52,524 bases of DNA from Oscillospiraceae bacterium (GCA_017828975.1 JAGAJN010000019.1:1-52524); one strand, 5' to 3'; numbered from the stretch's first letter, positions 41,571-51,292 are shown. Program-made: numbers and translations. The notes: generated from the sequence alone by a model not told the origin.

Positions 41571-41831
41571 TTAAAGGTCCTGAATATCCGCAGCGGTAAT
41601 ATCATTTTCCAGATTATCCCTTGCAAGGTCGTTGTCAATAACGGGGTAGACCTTGGAAATGGGACGCTCGGTGTGGAAAACCTTTTGAGCGGGCGGTTTT
41701 GTCCCTGCAATAATGGGGTTTGCCTTTGCCTTGCCGTGCTTTGCTTTGCCCTGTATTTCGGGGACGGGTGCGGTTTCGCTCCACGGCTGGACATAGGTGT
41801 GTTCGGGACGCTTCATTCCTTGCTTGGACAT
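41571..41831 (-). CDS. Small hydrophilic protein of unknown function
   Basis: 86 residues, hydrophilic, Pro/Lys-rich ('KRPEHTYVQPWSET', 'AKHGKAKANPIIAGTKPP') with an acidic C-terminus. No motif or membrane segment. The likely start is ATG-41831 with GAGGTGAT; the frame opens at 41891. It is the last gene of the spoIIP operon and 22 bases from its neighbour. I cannot assign a role. Confidence 0.7.
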   Translation of the reverse strand: MSKQGMKRPEHTYVQPWSETAPVPEIQGKAKHGKAKANPIIAGTKPPAQKVFHTERPISKVYPVIDNDLARDNLENDITAADIQDL

Positions 41832-41853
41832 TTTTATCACCTCAAGGTGTAGT

Positions 41854-42120
41854 TTACCCGTCCGACGAAAAAATATCCGGTATCTCCGCATGGTATTCGC
41901 TGTTCATAAACACAATATTTATGGTATCTCCCTGTCTGTCGGCGGTGAAAACGGTTATCGGTTCTCGGTTCATCAGGTTGTAGCTGTTTTTCCATGCGGT
42001 GATTATCCCGAAAAACAGTACGGTCAGCAGGACGATATATTCAAATGTCAAAAACAGTGTCCGTCTGCGCCGCTGATTTTTCGGCATTTCAACGTGAAAA
42101 AAGGCTCTTATACGGTTCAT
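41854..42120 (-). CDS. Small single-pass membrane protein
   Basis: 88 residues: a basic N-terminus (…KNQRRRRTLF), one membrane helix (~24-43) and a short exported tail ('ITVFTADRQGDTINIVFMNSEYHAEIPDIF'). It starts 3 bases past the spoIIP stop, indicating coupling. A topology of N-in/C-out would place the tail with SpoIIP outside the membrane. Confidence 0.75.
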   Translation of the reverse strand: MNRIRAFFHVEMPKNQRRRRTLFLTFEYIVLLTVLFFGIITAWKNSYNLMNREPITVFTADRQGDTINIVFMNSEYHAEIPDIFSSDG

Positions 42121-42123
42121 TTT

Positions 42124-43236
42124 TCATTCCTCGCTTGCCATTGCCGCCAACGCTTTACCGATAAGCTCTCCGCTGTACAGCGCCTCGTCAAGGCTGTTCC
42201 CGTGACTGCCCACCTCGATAAGCAGAGAACCCGTGGTCAGGTCCTGATTATATCTCCTGTAATCGAACAGGACGGGGCGTGTGAGCGTTGGTGCGGTTTC
42301 CTCCAACGCCTGCTGAAGGTCGGCGGCAAATCCCAGATTTTTCATAAAATTCGGCATATCCATAGTTCCGTCATCGGCACCGCAGATTATCATGACCTGT
42401 GCGGCGGTCTTTCCGTCAATATCCGCAACGGGGGCAAGGCGAACACCGTCGGCGGTTTCCATAGCGTCACGGTGAACGTCCAGCACAATTTGAATGTCGG
42501 GATATTCCGTGAGAGCCGCCTTGACCGTTTCCGCACTCCGCTCATAGGAACCGTTATAGGACGGATAATCGTGGAGGGTCACATCGTGGTAAACGCCGAT
42601 GCCTGCTTTTTCCAGCTCGGCGGCTATCCTGTCCCCGACTGCTGCCATATTTGCGGACAATTCCGTTGTTCGGCAGGAACGTTCGCTGTCGTAGCTGTCG
42701 GACGGTTCGGGTTCGTAGCACTCGGTGGTGTGGGTGTGCATTATCATCACACGGATTTTCCCGTCGGCTTTCAGCGTAAAATCTGCTCCGTTTTCTGCGG
42801 CGGAAATTACTTCGTCGTTGGAAACTTCGGTAATGTTCCGTATCTGCCCGCCCTTCGGAAGGGATATGTACTCATCTCCGAAAAATTCGCCGTAATGCTT
42901 CCGTTCGATTTTTCCGCTGCCGTTTTCGGGAATATCGGGCGATGCGGGGACGGGTTCTTCGCTGTGTACCTCGGCTTCTTCGTTTGCGGAGGACGGTCGG
43001 GTGATCTTTCCGTATGAAATGGGCATAAAGTCGGATATTTCGGCTGTTTCAGAGGGCTTTTCGGTGACTGTAACGGCTGTTGTTTCCCTGTCTGCCCCCG
43101 CTACCAGCCGCACCGCCGTGACCGCACATTCCTCCGCGGACGGCAGCGGGAGGACCGCAAACGCCGCTGCCGAGGCTATCCCTGCGGCGGCAAAGGTAAG
43201 CATACCGGTTATCCTTCGTCTTTGAAATCTTCGCAT
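42124..43236 (-). CDS. spoIIP: SpoIIP-type stage II sporulation amidase
   Basis: 370 residues. An N-terminal anchor (~10-32) and linker precede a zinc amidase domain with 'KIRVMIMHTHTTECY' (His ligand near 165), 'YHDVTLHDYPSYNGSYERSAETV', 'QIVLDVHRDA' and 'SLLIEVGSHGNSLDEA'. SpoIIP cleaves stem peptides from peptidoglycan during engulfment, with SpoIID and SpoIIM. It is the lead gene of a three-gene minus-strand operon; no spoIID is nearby. AAGGGAAG is 9 bases before the ATG. Confidence 0.9.
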   Translation of the reverse strand: MRRFQRRRITGMLTFAAAGIASAAAFAVLPLPSAEECAVTAVRLVAGADRETTAVTVTEKPSETAEISDFMPISYGKITRPSSANEEAEVHSEEPVPASPDIPENGSGKIERKHYGEFFGDEYISLPKGGQIRNITEVSNDEVISAAENGADFTLKADGKIRVMIMHTHTTECYEPEPSDSYDSERSCRTTELSANMAAVGDRIAAELEKAGIGVYHDVTLHDYPSYNGSYERSAETVKAALTEYPDIQIVLDVHRDAMETADGVRLAPVADIDGKTAAQVMIICGADDGTMDMPNFMKNLGFAADLQQALEETAPTLTRPVLFDYRRYNQDLTTGSLLIEVGSHGNSLDEALYSGELIGKALAAMASEE

Positions 43237-43310
43237 AATATGTACTTCCCTTCGATTGTTTTATTATTATAGTATAGTACAAGCCTTCCGAAAATATTCA
43301 TCGGAAAAAC

Positions 43311-43359
43311 GCAACTGACGGTTGCAAAAAATTTTTTTTCGTGTGCAACCGAGGGTTGG
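43311..43359. promoter_or_regulatory. Two palindromes upstream of the XRE gene (probable autoregulatory operators)
   Basis: GCAACTGACGGTTGC (43311-43325) and GCAACCGAGGGTTGG (43345-43359) are GCAAC…GTTGC-type palindromes 34 bases apart, the second abutting the -35 of the following XRE gene. Confidence 0.7.
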
Positions 43360-43388
43360 TTGTTTTTTCCTTTGAAATGTGCTATGAT
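43360..43388 (+). promoter_or_regulatory. Promoter of the XRE/membrane-domain gene
   Basis: TTGTTT (43360-43365), a 17-base spacer and TATGAT (43383-43388). Confidence 0.65.
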
Positions 43389-43414
43389 ATTATCAATGAA
43401 AGGTGGTATTCAAA

Positions 43415-44272
43415 ATGAACGAAACTATCGCCGAAAGGCTGTTTTTACTTAGAAAGCAAAAGGGACTGTCCCAGGAGGAGCTTGCTGATATGACCGAGGT
43501 TTCCCGTCAGGCGGTGTCGAAATGGGAGAGAGGGGAGGCTGTCCCCGACATTGACAAGCTGGTGAAGCTGTCGCAGATTTACGGCGTTTCCATTGACAGT
43601 ATCGTAAAGGGAGATGCAGAGGAGGACGATTTTTTTCGTCCCCTTACGGAGGAAGCGGCGAAGAGCGAGCCTGTCCCCGAAATGACCGAAAGCACTCCGA
43701 AAAATGAGTTTGCGGAAATGGGCAGTGATATGCAGAAGGCGTTCACCGAAATGGGCAGGGATATGAAGGAAACCTTCACGCAGTTTGGTCAGGATATGAA
43801 AAAGACCTTCGGCAGCGGCAGCGCTTATGCCGAACCGACTCAGGCGCCGAATATGGAGATACGCACCGCCGAACCCACACCCGATACTCAGATAGCGGGG
43901 CTGGGCTTCAACAGCCTTGCTGACCGGGACGAGCCGTTTCATAACATAAATTGGAAAATGCTCTACACATTCCCCATATATATGGTGGCTATCGGGCTTA
44001 TGTTTTTATTCGGTATGTTTTTCGGCTGCTGGGAATGGAGCTGGCTTTTTGTGCTGGCTATCCCGCTGTATTACACCACAATTTCGGCGATGCGGAAGAG
44101 AAATCCTGCTATTTTCTGCTATCCCGTTCTGATGGTCATAATGCAGATGATAGGCGGGTTCTGGTTCAATATGTGGGCGACAAGCTGGATATGGTATCTG
44201 ACTATCCCGTTTTATTACACGGCTGTTGTGCCGTATCTGAAAAAGCATGTGAAGTATTTTCGGGATAAGTGA
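43415..44272 (+). CDS. XRE regulator fused to a membrane domain
   Basis: 285 residues. The N-terminal helix-turn-helix (~5-60: 'LFLLRKQKGLSQEELADMTEVSRQAVSKWERGEAVPD') is a standard XRE domain. A middle amphipathic repeat ('EMGSDMQKAF', 'EMGRDMKETF', 'QFGQDMKKTF', period ~11) leads to four C-terminal helices (~185-270). Membrane-tethered XRE proteins of this kind are used as stress or envelope sensors. ATG-43415 with AAAGGTGGT is chosen over an upstream GTG at 43403. Two palindromes ahead of it suggest autoregulation. Confidence 0.85.
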   Translation: MNETIAERLFLLRKQKGLSQEELADMTEVSRQAVSKWERGEAVPDIDKLVKLSQIYGVSIDSIVKGDAEEDDFFRPLTEEAAKSEPVPEMTESTPKNEFAEMGSDMQKAFTEMGRDMKETFTQFGQDMKKTFGSGSAYAEPTQAPNMEIRTAEPTPDTQIAGLGFNSLADRDEPFHNINWKMLYTFPIYMVAIGLMFLFGMFFGCWEWSWLFVLAIPLYYTTISAMRKRNPAIFCYPVLMVIMQMIGGFWFNMWATSWIWYLTIPFYYTAVVPYLKKHVKYFRDK

Positions 44273-44338
44273 TTTTTTGTGTATCTCTTCGTTTCGGCGG
44301 GGAGGTACATTTTTTATATGATAAATAAGTGAAATCTA

Positions 44339-44367
44339 TTGACAAAGAGCGTTTGCCGTTGTATAAT
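44339..44367 (+). promoter_or_regulatory. Promoter of the DUF445 gene
   Basis: Consensus TTGACA (44339-44344), a 17-base spacer and TATAAT (44362-44367). Confidence 0.85.
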
Positions 44368-44403
44368 ATATGTCATATAATATAGGCAAAAAGGAAGGAT
44401 AAT

Positions 44404-45300
44404 ATGGCTTTTGAGCTGGAATACATAGCTGCCCCCGTTATCGGTTCGGTCATCGGATATTTTACAAATTATCTGGCGGTGAAGATGCTGTTCCGTCCGC
44501 TGAAACCCGTCAAGATAGGCAAATTTACTCTGCCCTTTACCCCGGGAATTATCCCCAAGGGACGTGACCGTCTTGCCAAGGCAATAGGCGGTGCGGTGGG
44601 AAATTCCCTGCTGACCGACGAGGTTTTGCAGGAAACGCTGTTATCCGATAAAATGACGGAAACGATCGCCGACGCCGTTGACAAGTGGCTTTTGGAAAAC
44701 CGTGAGAACGAAACGCCTTTGCGTGAACTTCTGGAAAGCTTCACGGGCAGCTCCGAGCAGCTTATGGACGGTGCGTCGGAGCTTATTTCCGAGAAGATAC
44801 TGAAAAAGGCTGACGAGATAGGCGTTGGCAAGCTGGTTGCAGAGCAGGTAGCTCTGGCTGTCAAGGAGAAGATTCAGGGAACGATGCTTGCTATGATGCT
44901 CAATGACAGCGTTATCGACAATCTTTCGGGACATATCGCAAACGCCGTTGACGGGCATATTTCCGAGCACGGCGAAGAGCTTATCAAGCCCCGTGTCAAG
45001 GACGAGGTCGTGAAGTTTATGGAAAAGCCTGCGGGCTCGCTGGTAGCATCTGCCGAAAATCGGGGTGCGGACATCAAGGGAATGGTGCTGAAAATCTACA
45101 AAATGGTAGTTGAAACCAAGCTGAGCGGCGTGATGGACACCATAAATATCCCCGCTATAATCGAGAACAAGATAAATTCCATGGATATGCTTGAAATCGA
45201 GCAGCTGACACTTTCGGTCATGAAAAAGGAGCTGGACGCTATCGTTTGGCTGGGTGCGGTCATCGGATTTATTCTGGGACTTTTCAATCTGTTTTTCTGA
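44404..45300 (+). CDS. DUF445 family membrane protein
   Basis: 298 residues. The N-terminal 'APVIGSVIGYFTNYLAVKMLFRP' helix and the following 'FTPGIIPKGRDRLAKAIGGAVGNSLL' are the DUF445 signature, with a long helical middle and a closing C-terminal helix ('GAVIGFILGLFNLFF'). The family (YheB/YtxH-like) is anchored in the membrane and its function is unknown. AAGGAAGGA precedes the ATG. A terminator follows. Confidence 0.9.
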   Translation: MAFELEYIAAPVIGSVIGYFTNYLAVKMLFRPLKPVKIGKFTLPFTPGIIPKGRDRLAKAIGGAVGNSLLTDEVLQETLLSDKMTETIADAVDKWLLENRENETPLRELLESFTGSSEQLMDGASELISEKILKKADEIGVGKLVAEQVALAVKEKIQGTMLAMMLNDSVIDNLSGHIANAVDGHISEHGEELIKPRVKDEVVKFMEKPAGSLVASAENRGADIKGMVLKIYKMVVETKLSGVMDTINIPAIIENKINSMDMLEIEQLTLSVMKKELDAIVWLGAVIGFILGLFNLFF

Positions 45301-45309
45301 AAAAAAATC

Positions 45310-45346
45310 GGGTGTTCCTCCGTTTAAGTTGGGGGAACACCCTTTT
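45310..45346 (+). terminator. Rho-independent terminator
   Basis: GGGTGTTCC (45310-45318) pairs with GGAACACCC (45334-45342), followed by TTTT. The stem has the same sequence as the hairpin repeats at 1645 and 13706. Confidence 0.82.
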
Positions 45347-45376
45347 ATATCGGTAAAGAAAAATCTCCCTTAATTA

Positions 45377-45405
45377 TTGCACATACGTTTCAGATATGGT
45401 ATAAT
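45377..45405 (+). promoter_or_regulatory. Promoter of the DUF4011-helicase gene
   Basis: TTGCAC (45377-45382), a 17-base spacer and TATAAT (45400-45405), 50 bases before the ATG. Confidence 0.7.
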
Positions 45406-45455
45406 GTAGAAAAGTGTCGAACATAATACTAAAAATATATTTCGGAGGGGTAAAA

Positions 45456-48400
45456 ATGGGTAATATCGTTTCAGTCGGCGGACATATAAATGCTTCAATA
45501 AATTTTGCCATGCAGCAGAATTATGTTCCTGTTATCAGATTTCTGACAGTTAACAACGAATCGGACCAATTGCTTGAAAACGTTGATCTGAAGATCAGCT
45601 TTGAGCCTGAATTTGCAAAAGAATTCAGATACCATATTGACAGTATTCCCGCACAAGGATCTGTCGAAATATCTCCCGTCAAAATAAATACAAATACGGA
45701 TTTTCTGTTTTCTCTCACAGAAAAAATGGTAGGAAACATAACCGTTGATGTTGTGCAGGGTGAAGAAGAGCTTTTTACATATCGGGACAGTGTCGAGCTG
45801 CTTGCACACGATCAATGGAGCGGTCTGACTATTATGCCAGAGATAATTGCTGCTTTTGTAACGCCCAATCATCCGTCCGTTTCGGCAATTATCCATGAAG
45901 CTTCAATGTTTCTGAAAAAATGGAAAGGCACACCCTCCTTCACAGGCTATCAGACAAACAACCCCAATAATGTCAAGCTGCAGATGGCAGCGATATATGC
46001 CGCTCTTGCACAGCAAAAAATCATTTACAACAATCCGCCCGCAAGCTATGAGATAATCGGACAGAGGATCCGCCTTCCCCATATTGTACTGGAACAGAAA
46101 ATGGGTACCTGTCTTGACCTTGCGGTGCTTTACGCAGCCTGCCTTGAAGCGGTCGGACTTAATCCTTTGTTATTCTTTATAAAAGGTCACGCATTCTGCG
46201 GCTGCTGGCTGGAGAACAACACCTTTGCAGACTGCTGTACCGATGATGTTTCCGCTGTTGAGAAGCGTATCGCAGCAGATGCAGAGGAAATGCTCCTTGT
46301 TGAATGTACCGATTTTGTTGACGGCACAGAACCTGATTTTGACCGTGCAGCAAAGCATGGAAAGGATCATCTTATAAATCTTTTCGACTTTATCTGCGTT
46401 ATTGATATACAGCGCAGCAGAGGCAGCGGTATAAGACCAATGCCGCAAAGCCCCGGGGCATCATTTTCGGGAATACAGCTGACGGAAGATGGGGGAAAGC
46501 CTAAGGAAGCTGCCGCTCCGTCCGAGCTTAACAGCTCTCTGCTCGGAAGAGTTGCCGAGGGTACAGATCAGCCGATAACAAAAATAAGGATATGGGAACG
46601 AAAGCTTCTCGATTTCAGTCTGAGAAATTCACTTCTGAATTTCCGCATCACCAAAAATACAATGCAGCTCATGACCGCTGACCTCGGAAAGCTTGAAGAT
46701 GAGCTTGCAGACGGAACTGATTTTCGCATTATGGAAATACCCTCGGAATGGACGCTGTCCGTCAGAGATGCGAAGATCTTTGCTATTGAAAACGAAAAAG
46801 ACCTTATCACGAGCATAGCAGAGGCTGAGTTTAAGAGCAAGCGGATAAGAACATTTTTAAGCGAAAGAGATCTCGATGCCGCATTGAAAAATATCTATCG
46901 TTCCGCCAAGCTCAGCATGGAGGAAAACGGCAGCAATTCTCTCTTTCTTTCTCTCGGACTTCTCCGCTGGTTTGAAAGCGACCTTTCGGAAAAGCCCAGA
47001 TATGCGCCTATCGTTCTTATCCCCATTGACATCGTGCGAAATACCCGAAACAAAGGTTATGTCATAAGAAGCCGTCAGGAGGATACCCAGATAAATGTCA
47101 CCCTCCTTGAATATCTGCGTCAGGATCACGGAATCAATATCACAGGTCTTGACCCTCTGCCCCTGGACGAGCATGGCATTGATCTGCCGCTGGTTTTCAA
47201 CACCATACGGCAGGCGGTAATGGGCAAAAAACGCTGGAATATTGTGGAATACGCTTTCATCGGACTCTTCTCCTTCAGTCAGTTCGTTATGTGGAATGAC
47301 CTTCGCAACCGCTCGGAGGAACTTAAGCAGAACAAGGTGGTTTCAAGCCTTATTGAAGGCTCTCTTACCTATGATCCCGATGATATTGAAGGCACCGACT
47401 CATCGCCCGAGCTTGATAATATGGCTGTTCCCATGAGTGCAGATTCATCTCAGCTTGCAGCCGTTGCCGCAGCAGGCAGAGGACAAAGCTTCGTTCTTCA
47501 CGGTCCTCCGGGAACGGGTAAATCCCAGACTATCACAAATATGATAGCCAATGCGCTTTATAACGGCAAAACGGTGCTTTTTGTCGCAGAAAAAATGGCG
47601 GCACTCAACGTTGTTCAGAAGCGTCTTGAAAACATAGGCCTTGACCCGTTCTGTCTTGAGCTTCACTCCAATAAGACGAACAAATCCTCCGTTCTTGCGG
47701 AACTCAACAAGGCTCTTGAAGTCGGCAGGATAAAATCTCCCGAGGAGTATTCCTCCGAAGCTGCAAGGCTCAAGGAACAGAAAAGAAAGCTCAATGAAAC
47801 CGTTTCGGCACTTCACGAAAAGCGGAGCTGCGGCATTACGCTTTATGAAGCAATTTCCGCATACGAGCGAAATAGTTCCGAGCAGGGAAAAATATCATTC
47901 TCTCAGGAGCTTCTTGAATCACTTACAAAAGAAAAGCTTGATCTTTACAGCGGGCTTGTTCATAAATATTCCGTGGCAATAGCCGAAACAGGCAGCTTTG
48001 CGGAGTATCCCTTAAATGATATAGGTATCTCCTCTTATTCCATAGAAATGCGCGACAAATTCCGCAAAGCAGCAAATGAGCTTGCCGAAAACGCAGCCGT
48101 ATCGGTACTAAACGCCCGTAAGCTTGCCGACATATACGGTTACAGCGGGACTATGGACAAAACAGCCGCTCAAATGCTTACGAAAATATATGAAGCCTGC
48201 CGTTTGGACGGAGAGCTTCTCCCCGACCTGCTTTCGGCTTCCCACTATGACATTGTTTTGCAGAAGATAAAGGATACTCTCGAAACGGGAAAGGAATACT
48301 GCGCACTTTGCACGGAAATATTTGAGAAATTTGAAAAGAGCATACTTGATTACCCTGCCGCCGAAGCAAAAATGCGCCGCAAGCAGGCTGAGGCTTCATG

Positions 48401-51212
48401 GTTCCTCCCAAAAGCACTGGGACTCGGAAAGCTTGTGAAGGAATTGAAGCTTCATGCCAAGGAGCCGTCATCGCTGAAAAAGACCGATCTTGCCGAGATA
48501 CTCGATAAATTATGTATCATCGGCGAAAAGAAGGATATTCTGCGCAGCGTTCCCTCAGACATCACAGCTTTGCTCACAGGCGTATATATGAACGAGCAGA
48601 CTGACTGGGATACTCTTGAAAAGGCTGTCATAAAAACCGACTCTGTTATGACAGCAATAAAGCTGAAGAGCGATGCCGTTCCCGCCGAGATCTCAAAGAA
48701 GCTTGGAACAGCCGACTGCGGCTCGGAGGGACAGGCTCTTGTATCATTTTTTGACAAGCTTGATTCGTTCGGAAAAGACTTCTGTACAGATATGCGTTCG
48801 ATCGAAAAGGAAGCAGACTGGCTCACCGCTTCGTCTGAAAAATTCCGCAGCTATGCCGATAATGCGGATAAGCTCCGATACGCCGCCGAATTCAACAGCG
48901 CTGACAATGAACTTCAAGCAAACGGTCTTTCCTGCATAAGCGAAAGCTACCGCTGCGGAAGGATAAACTCGGATAATATCGAAGCGGCTTTCTCCTGCTG
49001 CCTGAATTATCAGCTTGCACTTATGATGATCCACAGCGATTCCGGACTCAGCGGATTCAGCAGCAACAGCTGCAACGACCTTATTGTTCAGTTTAAGGAA
49101 ACCATAGACAAATTCTCACGCCTTACAATGCAGGAGCTTGCCGCACGCCTTTCCGCAAAAATTCCCGCCTCGGGCACAGCAAGCGCAGCCACCTCCGAAA
49201 TGGGAATTCTAAAGCGTGCCATAAAGAGCAACGGCAGAATGATGTCACTTCGCAGCCTTTTTGACAAGATACCCAATCTTCTGCGCAAGCTCTGTCCATG
49301 TATGCTCATGAGCCCCATATCCGTTGCACAGTATATCGACCCGTCATTCCCGAAATTTGACCTTGTTATCTTCGACGAAGCCTCACAGCTCCCCACAGCA
49401 GAGGCGGCAGGAACTATTGCAAGAGGAGAAAATGTTGTTATCGTCGGCGACCCTAAACAGCTTCCCCCCACAAACTTCTTCTCCTCCAACAGAATAGATG
49501 AAGAAAACAGCGAAAAGGAAGATCTTGAAAGCCTTCTTGACGACTGCCTTGCTATCTCAATGCCGCAGCGGTATCTGAAATGGCACTACCGCTCACGCCA
49601 TGAAAGTCTTATAACTTACAGCAATATGAAGTATTACGATAACAAGCTTCTGACCTTTCCGTCACATAATGACCTTGTTTCCGAAGTCAGTGTTGTACAC
49701 CCCGAAGGCTTCTATGACAAGGGCAGGACCAAGCAGAACAAGGCAGAAGCAAAAGCAGTCGTCGCAGAGATAATCCGCCGCCTTAGCGATGAAAAGCTGC
49801 GCAATGACAGCATAGGCGTCGTGACCTTCAGTTCCGTTCAGCAGAATCTTATTGATGATATGCTCTGTGAGGAATGGGCAAAGCACCCCGAGCTTGAAGA
49901 TTTTGATCGGAAGTCTGCCGAGCCTATCTTCATCAAAAACCTTGAAAATGTCCAGGGTGATGAACGAGATGTTATTCTTTTCTCAGTCGGCTACGGTCCC
50001 GATGAAAACGGAAATGTTTCAATGAATTTCGGTCCCCTTAACCGTGACGGCGGCTGGCGCAGACTTAATGTTGCTATTTCAAGGGCAAGAAAGTCCATGA
50101 TAGTTTACTCTGTGCTTCGTCCCGAACAGATCGACCTTTCCAGAACACGCTCCGAGGGCGTTGCAGGACTTAAAGGCTTCCTTGAATTTGCGGAAAAAGG
50201 CAAGCTTGCAGTTGTTCAGCGTCCATCAACGGACAGTGCTGCGGACAATACCATTGCCGAATGTATCGCCGAAGAAATACGCCATATGGGTTATACGGTA
50301 AAGTGCGGCATCGGCTGTTCCGAATTCAAGGTGGACATCGGCATCATCGACCCCGATAATGAAAATGAGTATCTTCTCGGAATTCTCCTTGACGGTCAGA
50401 ACAGCATTAACGGGCTGACCGCTCAGGACAGATTTGTTCTGCAGCCGGGTGTTCTGAAGGGTCTTGGCTGGAACATCATCAGAATATGGACTCTCGACTG
50501 GCTTGATGATAAAGAACGTGTTCTCAGAAATATCAAAGCCGCTGTTGACAATGCTCCGAAGCAGGAAAATATGGTAACAGAAGCTGTAAGACCTGCCGTA
50601 TTTGCCGCAGCCGATTTTGAAAAGGAAGATGCTTCACAGCTTATTTCCGCAGCCTGCAAGCCTTATGTAAGCGCCGCTGTTGATGCAATGGGGACCTCCG
50701 ATGAGTATTATCTCCCGCAGAACAAACGGAAAATCAAGCAGCTTGCGGAAAAGATAATCGCAGAAGAAGCACCTATCAGCCGAAAACTGCTTATGAAAAA
50801 GGTTCTGAACGCATGGTCAATAACAAGGGGCGGCTCAAAGGTCGAAGGTATTTTCCTTGATGCCATCAGTACAATATCCACAAGCATTACGACCGACGAG
50901 AACCGGACATTTATCTGGAAGAAAGATCAGGCACCGGAACAATATGCGTTTTATCGTGTTGACAGAGCAGAAACTAACAAACGCAGCATTGACGATATTT
51001 CTTCTTACGAGATACTCAATGCGGTAAATGAAGTTCTCTGCGAGCAGATCAGTCTTTCGGAGACCGACCTTATTAAAGAAACAGCGAAGAAATTCGGATA
51101 TTCAAGAACAGGCGGCGTTATTGAAAGCACCGTGAGATATGCTATTCAGAAGGGTGTTTCATCGGGCAAGCTTGTCATATCCGATAAGACAGGCATATCT
51201 TTGTCGGAATAA
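45456..51212 (+). CDS. DUF4011/SF1-helicase/Vsr-like nuclease/DUF3320 defence protein with N-terminal transglutaminase-like domain
   Basis: 1918 residues. (1) An N-terminal beta domain (~1-110). (2) A transglutaminase-like domain (~165-340) with Cys219 (GTCLDLA), His245 (KGHAF) and Asp259 (FADCC). (3) DUF4011 from ~375 ('WERKLLDFSLRNSLLNF'). (4) A split SF1 helicase: Walker A GPPGTGKSQ (Lys689), a ~600-residue helical insert, DEASQ (Asp1307), GDPKQLPPT, and the last motifs near ~1540 ('NVAISRAR'). (5) A Vsr/MTES-type nuclease (~1600-1720). (6) DUF3320 at the end. This is the Hhe-type architecture (DUF4011 helicase with Vsr nuclease) that I recall from published defence-island surveys. GGAGGGG precedes ATG-45456. 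It has a promoter and terminator of its own, so it may be a complete single-gene system. Confidence 0.88.
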   Translation: MGNIVSVGGHINASINFAMQQNYVPVIRFLTVNNESDQLLENVDLKISFEPEFAKEFRYHIDSIPAQGSVEISPVKINTNTDFLFSLTEKMVGNITVDVVQGEEELFTYRDSVELLAHDQWSGLTIMPEIIAAFVTPNHPSVSAIIHEASMFLKKWKGTPSFTGYQTNNPNNVKLQMAAIYAALAQQKIIYNNPPASYEIIGQRIRLPHIVLEQKMGTCLDLAVLYAACLEAVGLNPLLFFIKGHAFCGCWLENNTFADCCTDDVSAVEKRIAADAEEMLLVECTDFVDGTEPDFDRAAKHGKDHLINLFDFICVIDIQRSRGSGIRPMPQSPGASFSGIQLTEDGGKPKEAAAPSELNSSLLGRVAEGTDQPITKIRIWERKLLDFSLRNSLLNFRITKNTMQLMTADLGKLEDELADGTDFRIMEIPSEWTLSVRDAKIFAIENEKDLITSIAEAEFKSKRIRTFLSERDLDAALKNIYRSAKLSMEENGSNSLFLSLGLLRWFESDLSEKPRYAPIVLIPIDIVRNTRNKGYVIRSRQEDTQINVTLLEYLRQDHGINITGLDPLPLDEHGIDLPLVFNTIRQAVMGKKRWNIVEYAFIGLFSFSQFVMWNDLRNRSEELKQNKVVSSLIEGSLTYDPDDIEGTDSSPELDNMAVPMSADSSQLAAVAAAGRGQSFVLHGPPGTGKSQTITNMIANALYNGKTVLFVAEKMAALNVVQKRLENIGLDPFCLELHSNKTNKSSVLAELNKALEVGRIKSPEEYSSEAARLKEQKRKLNETVSALHEKRSCGITLYEAISAYERNSSEQGKISFSQELLESLTKEKLDLYSGLVHKYSVAIAETGSFAEYPLNDIGISSYSIEMRDKFRKAANELAENAAVSVLNARKLADIYGYSGTMDKTAAQMLTKIYEACRLDGELLPDLLSASHYDIVLQKIKDTLETGKEYCALCTEIFEKFEKSILDYPAAEAKMRRKQAEASWFLPKALGLGKLVKELKLHAKEPSSLKKTDLAEILDKLCIIGEKKDILRSVPSDITALLTGVYMNEQTDWDTLEKAVIKTDSVMTAIKLKSDAVPAEISKKLGTADCGSEGQALVSFFDKLDSFGKDFCTDMRSIEKEADWLTASSEKFRSYADNADKLRYAAEFNSADNELQANGLSCISESYRCGRINSDNIEAAFSCCLNYQLALMMIHSDSGLSGFSSNSCNDLIVQFKETIDKFSRLTMQELAARLSAKIPASGTASAATSEMGILKRAIKSNGRMMSLRSLFDKIPNLLRKLCPCMLMSPISVAQYIDPSFPKFDLVIFDEASQLPTAEAAGTIARGENVVIVGDPKQLPPTNFFSSNRIDEENSEKEDLESLLDDCLAISMPQRYLKWHYRSRHESLITYSNMKYYDNKLLTFPSHNDLVSEVSVVHPEGFYDKGRTKQNKAEAKAVVAEIIRRLSDEKLRNDSIGVVTFSSVQQNLIDDMLCEEWAKHPELEDFDRKSAEPIFIKNLENVQGDERDVILFSVGYGPDENGNVSMNFGPLNRDGGWRRLNVAISRARKSMIVYSVLRPEQIDLSRTRSEGVAGLKGFLEFAEKGKLAVVQRPSTDSAADNTIAECIAEEIRHMGYTVKCGIGCSEFKVDIGIIDPDNENEYLLGILLDGQNSINGLTAQDRFVLQPGVLKGLGWNIIRIWTLDWLDDKERVLRNIKAAVDNAPKQENMVTEAVRPAVFAAADFEKEDASQLISAACKPYVSAAVDAMGTSDEYYLPQNKRKIKQLAEKIIAEEAPISRKLLMKKVLNAWSITRGGSKVEGIFLDAISTISTSITTDENRTFIWKKDQAPEQYAFYRVDRAETNKRSIDDISSYEILNAVNEVLCEQISLSETDLIKETAKKFGYSRTGGVIESTVRYAIQKGVSSGKLVISDKTGISLSE

Positions 51213-51230
51213 TGGAGTAACCGATCAGAT

Positions 51231-51257
51231 GGGGCTGCTGCGGCAGCCCCTATTTTT
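51231..51257 (+). terminator. Rho-independent terminator
   Basis: GGGGCTG / CAGCCCC (51231-51237 with 51244-51250), with TATTTTT. Confidence 0.85.
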
Positions 51258-51292
51258 ATCAATTTAACTATTGTTTTCTTGGGGATTTATTT

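Noticed and set aside
41797-43017. 406-residue plus-strand frame antisense to spoIIP
   Set aside because: It spans several minus-strand genes with good ribosome binding sites and has no recognisable domain.
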